Shown here piece after piece: positions 60,618 to 64,000 of a DNA stretch of 64,000 bases. The position numbers were made by a program, and so were the translations under genes. This DNA is from Paragordius varius (taxonomy: Eukaryota > Nematomorpha): NCBI GenBank assembly GCA_964247055.1, contig OZ176054.1, forward strand, positions 2,852,001-2,916,000, in the 5' to 3' direction. The notes under the pieces were generated by a model that did not search any database, was not told where the DNA came from, and was given only the letters and a program-made list of their open reading frames with translations. Every line of letters begins with the position of its first letter. Position 1 is the first letter of the stretch.

Positions 60618-61430
60618 TTAAAAATGGGAATTATAACACTGTTCAACAAGGTTTTGCACCACCCCATTATTTTTGCATTTTCTGATACTTAATGGTATGG
60701 AAAGGCCAAAACAAAAAAGAAAATTGAGGCCACCAATAAGATTTTTCCAAAATTTAATTTTTAAATTTGTATTTAATTCAAAAATAACAATCATTCCTCG
60801 TGTACATATGTTTAAATATTCAAACAAGCAAGTCGATACAAGTAATATTCCATGCATGGATAACAAATTCTAGGCATTAAATAAGATACTAAACAAGCTA
60901 AGAGCCAAAGTATTAAAAATCTAAAAGGAGCTTATGTATAGTGTGATAGATCCGGGCGGCTGCACAAGCTCTGCATATCCCCCAAGCGATCCTATAATTA
61001 TGCCAGATATGGCAAAGATAACAATAAGTAATCGTAGAGCCCGATAAGAGAGACTTTCAAGCAAAATCGTGGCAAATTGACATGTCAATTAACCAATTTA
61101 CAGAATAAAGTTAGATAAATTCTACAATTAAATTGAATAAAAAGATTAGGTAAATACAAATGGTCCAATCCCATAACAGTAAATTCTACTAAAAGTGGCT
61201 ACACAACATCCATCTGAAATTCAAAATACAAAACAACCAATAATTTTTAAAAAATAAGGTATATCCACTAGGTATAAATAAAGGATTTTTTATAAGAACC
61301 AACTCAAGAGAAAAAGTCTAATAAGTACTCGAAAGAACGAAATCTAACAAAAAAATAATAGCCTATCTGAAAGCCGAAGGTTTAAATTATAGAATGCCTT
61401 TTTTAGTATCTTTTTAAAAATTTTTTATAT
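60618..61430 (-). pseudogene. Possible amino-acid-transporter-like relic
   Basis: On the minus strand a hydrophobic reading frame (about 61075-60618) contains SYRALRLLIVIFAISGIIIG and GGYAELVQPPGSITLYISS. The second resembles the GYxxFGExxxGSITLNLP block of SLC36/Aa_trans transporters. Two in-frame TAG codons follow before the frame continues (MHGILLVSTCLFEYLNICTR). Upstream to about 61430 other frames give weakly transporter-like hydrophobic pieces. This could be a dead gene, exons with unrecognised short introns, or chance. Confidence 0.22.
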
Positions 61431-62260
61431 ATGTTAAAAATTCACTTGAAAAAAAAAGACTAAATTTTGACGTTTAAGTCCGTACTATTTTTTTCTCTCT
61501 GATATTTAAGTGACATATTTATATTCAAAAGATAGAGTTTAAAACGCTTTATTAAATGATATTAAGTTTATAATATAATAACATTTTATTATAAAATTAT
61601 ATTTAATTTTCTTTCGATTTTCTCTTGTTTTTGAAAAATTGAAAAACCTATAAAATTTCAAAATACTGATTGGCGGGATCAAAAATTTTTTCAAATTCGG
61701 TTTTAAAACACTGAAATTAGTCATAATTTAAAAAGTTTGATAGGTGGTGCTTAAAAATGTCCAAATTTGTCGACTAGTGTAATTGATTATAAGATATTGG
61801 AAGGCATAAAGACTATATACAGATTTTTTCTATCGAATATGTGCTAGGGTGAGAAAAATTTAAAAATAATGCAAATATTAATTGTTAGATTTGGAATTAA
61901 GAAAATTATAATAAGTGTCCAGTTAATTAATATCAGTAAAAAGCCAGGATTTTAGTAACAGTATTGCCTTAAGTAAACCTCAGAAAATGGTATTAAAAAA
62001 ATGAAGTCCCATTAACGGCAATAAACATGTAAATAATACCCTTCATACCCATTTAAAATACCGTAATGGCCTGTAATTGATTTTGTTACTGTAAATAAAT
62101 ATACACTTTCAACACATATTAAAAAAATTTCTCTATTAACCGATTTAAAGACCTATGTTAAACAATAATATTGTTGATTTTTTATAATAGGTGTGCAAAA
62201 ATAAATCAACGTATTCATATTTATTGCTCCTGAATATCTATACAAATTTTTGGCATCTCT

Positions 62261-63717
62261 CTATATAGTGAATACATGTAATTTACGCTTTGTTGTAATT
62301 AATACAGTATAATCATAATAACAAGCATAATTATCGTATAAAGATGTATCACTGGAGAATATATCGTCGGTGAAATATGTCCCTTTCAAATCTTTAGATT
62401 GAATTTCGGAATTGAGAGGAGATTGGCAGTGTGGCAGTATTTCATGAGTTTTTTGGAAGCATACCTCTAAATATTGAATTTGATCATTTACGTTTTTCAA
62501 ACTATATGTATATATTAGTGTATGCGCCCCAAGTAATAAAGACCGAGTTTCGGGGTCTCTTAAATTATCCAAATTTTTCTGTAAACATAATTGAGCAAAT
62601 GATATGAGATGAATTTCAACCCGTTTTACCGATTCAATACCCAAAATTACGGCATCCCCACACATTGCGATGGCTACTGGCCTAAAATTCGTTTTAAGTT
62701 TTAAATAATTAGAATGAAATTCCTTGGTCGCACTAATATGAGACAAAATTTGATTTGAATGATGACATTCTAAGCTTTTGATATGGGTGCTTCCTTCTGA
62801 ATTTAAGTTAGTTTTGAAAAAAGTATTTAATATTTTATTTTTCACCATGCGACACATATAAATGTCAAATTCAAAAACTTGTCCATTCAAGGTTGATGAT
62901 GAAAACGCAACAACCAACTTTTTATCTTTCAGATACATAACCGTGGAACCTCTTGATACAAAATTTTTGATTCGATGATATATGGGTAGGTGGAAATAAA
63001 AGATAAGATCATCAAATGCTATACCCAAATTGATGGTTTGTTTGCAAATGCGTTGTTTTAAGCACCAAAATTTAGCCTCTCCATCCAAAGAGAATGTCGT
63101 AAGTACATCATTCCAAATCCTTATGTGAAGCATGAGTTTAGAATCGGCTAAAGCAAAGAGTTGTTTTACCTTATGATTTCGAGAGTTGCCTTTAGATGTG
63201 CTGCGTTTGATTGCGGGCACATCGGCTATCGGTTTCGCACACTTTTTTAATGGTTCATGGTGAGAATTTTGTTTTTGAGTAGGCTTATACCATTTCCAAA
63301 CGGTAACCCTGTGATTTGATCCATCTGTCACGATAATATCTTTCCAAACACCCATGGATTTTGGGAAATTATTTGCACCAAAACCATATATTTTTTGACT
63401 GTTTAGGTGTAGAACTGGGTAACATGATTTTGTTTTGTTATAACTAGATGAGGTGGTAAGCGTATGGTAATAAACTGCTTCACGGGAGGATAAACTTAAA
63501 AAATGTGATACATTGTTGTTTTGGATGTTAAATGTGGGGGACATGTCTTCTAACAAACAAATATCTACTATAGCACATTTTCCAAGAACAAATTTAGCTA
63601 AAGGTTTGGGTGGTTTTGTCTTGAATAAGCCTACTTTTTCATATACATTTTGATATGTGTTAGATGAATGGATGAAACATCTAATTTGGTCCGATATATC
63701 CCAAATTAATATGAAAC
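62261..63717 (-). CDS. WD-type beta-propeller protein, C-terminal exon (at least 484 aa)
   Basis: One long exon from an acceptor at about 63718 (ACATAG) to a stop at 62261. It begins GFILIWDISDQIRCFIHSS, a clear WD-repeat end. Further propeller-like strands are GVWKDIIVTDGSNHRVTVWK and LHIRIWNDVLTTFSLDGEAK followed by FWCLKQ. A Lys/Ser-rich basic stretch (IKRSTSKGNSRNHK) separates them. Later parts (LKDKKLVVAFSSSTLNGQVF, TVLITTKRKLHVF) read like degenerate blades. I do not recognise the family; upstream exons lie beyond the acceptor, towards or past the window end. Codon use is ordinary. Confidence 0.7.
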
Positions 63718-63771
63718 CTATGTTAATAAAATATTAATTTTTTAAAATATCAACGGGTATAAAAGGCGTGA

Positions 63772-63925
63772 TGGTAAAGTAGGTAAGGGTCCTGAACCCT
63801 TACACTGCGTGACGAAACCTGAAACCACGCAATTTTTTCATCATCTCTGTCTGCCCTGGATAGGTGAGTGTAAAGCCTTCACGGGTCCGGATACAATTTA
63901 AGTCCTTACCCTTAAATAAAAAAAA
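63772..63925 (+). repeat. tRNA-derived SINE-like sequence with A-rich tail
   Basis: Begins TGATGGTAAAGTAGG, close to a Pol III A box (TRGCNNAGYNGG). It continues with an anticodon-arm-like hairpin (AAGGG TCCTGAA CCCTT), then ACTGCGTGACGAAACC, and ends after CCTTACCC in an A-rich tail (AAATAAAAAAAAAGG). The B box is not convincing. It is not a functional tRNA because the T arm is missing. Confidence 0.4.
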
Positions 63926-64000
63926 AGGAAAAAAAGACTCTAAACTGTATGTTTTAAGATTATAATATCAAATATTAAAAGCATCCTAGCTTTTACTGAA

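Noticed and set aside
63772-63850. A functional tRNA gene
   Set aside because: The anticodon-like arm is present but position 33 is C, the T arm has no proper 5-bp/7-nt form, and no acceptor stem pairs.

Overview
This is an AT-rich window (roughly three quarters A+T by eye) from an invertebrate animal. The genes are multi-exon with GT-AG introns, and the families (DH44/CRF-type class B receptor, nrf-6-like acyltransferase, serpin, short holocarboxylase synthetase, Ras, PTEN) fit an ecdysozoan. An arthropod such as a mite is my best guess, but that is inference. Many genes were assembled by reading splice sites by eye. Five of them (PTEN, HLCS, serpin, Ras, nrf-6-like) sum to whole numbers of codons with every intron phase matching.

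Layout. 1-1595 (-): 5' part of a class A GPCR, cut by the window edge. 2200-4600: diverged repeats, including a long inverted repeat. 5089-11929 (+): a PTEN with an intact phosphatase core but about 1,154 residues, enlarged by Asn-rich insertions. 13965-20156 (-): class B (secretin/CRF/DH44-type) GPCR with a mariner relic in one intron. 20350-26117: non-coding, with several terminal-inverted-repeat elements. 26495-30786 (-): biotin-protein ligase (HLCS) with three introns of only 23, 25 and 29 nt and a 2 kb repeat in another intron. 31236-32930 (+): unrecognised four-TM protein. 35187-35909: non-autonomous hAT with a perfect 8-bp target duplication. 36819-39748 (+): secreted serpin with a hinge that looks non-inhibitory. 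40843-41484: another hAT-like element. 42355-44586 (-): a complete 189-residue K-Ras4B-like Ras, head-to-head (67 bp between ATGs) with an nrf-6-like acyltransferase-3 gene at 44654-49584 (+). 49955-52337 (-): divergent orphan 7TM receptor. 54417-58120: an almost complete hAT transposon with matching TIRs and TSD and a broken transposase. 60618-61430 (-): possible transporter relic. 62261-63717 (-): WD-type beta-propeller protein, with a tRNA-derived SINE-like sequence just upstream.

The genes do not form a single pathway. Ras and PTEN both bear on growth-factor/PI3K signalling, and three GPCRs share the window, but nothing in the sequence shows co-regulation except the very short shared Ras/nrf-6-like promoter. 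Most intergenic and intronic DNA is made of small non-autonomous DNA transposons in several families.
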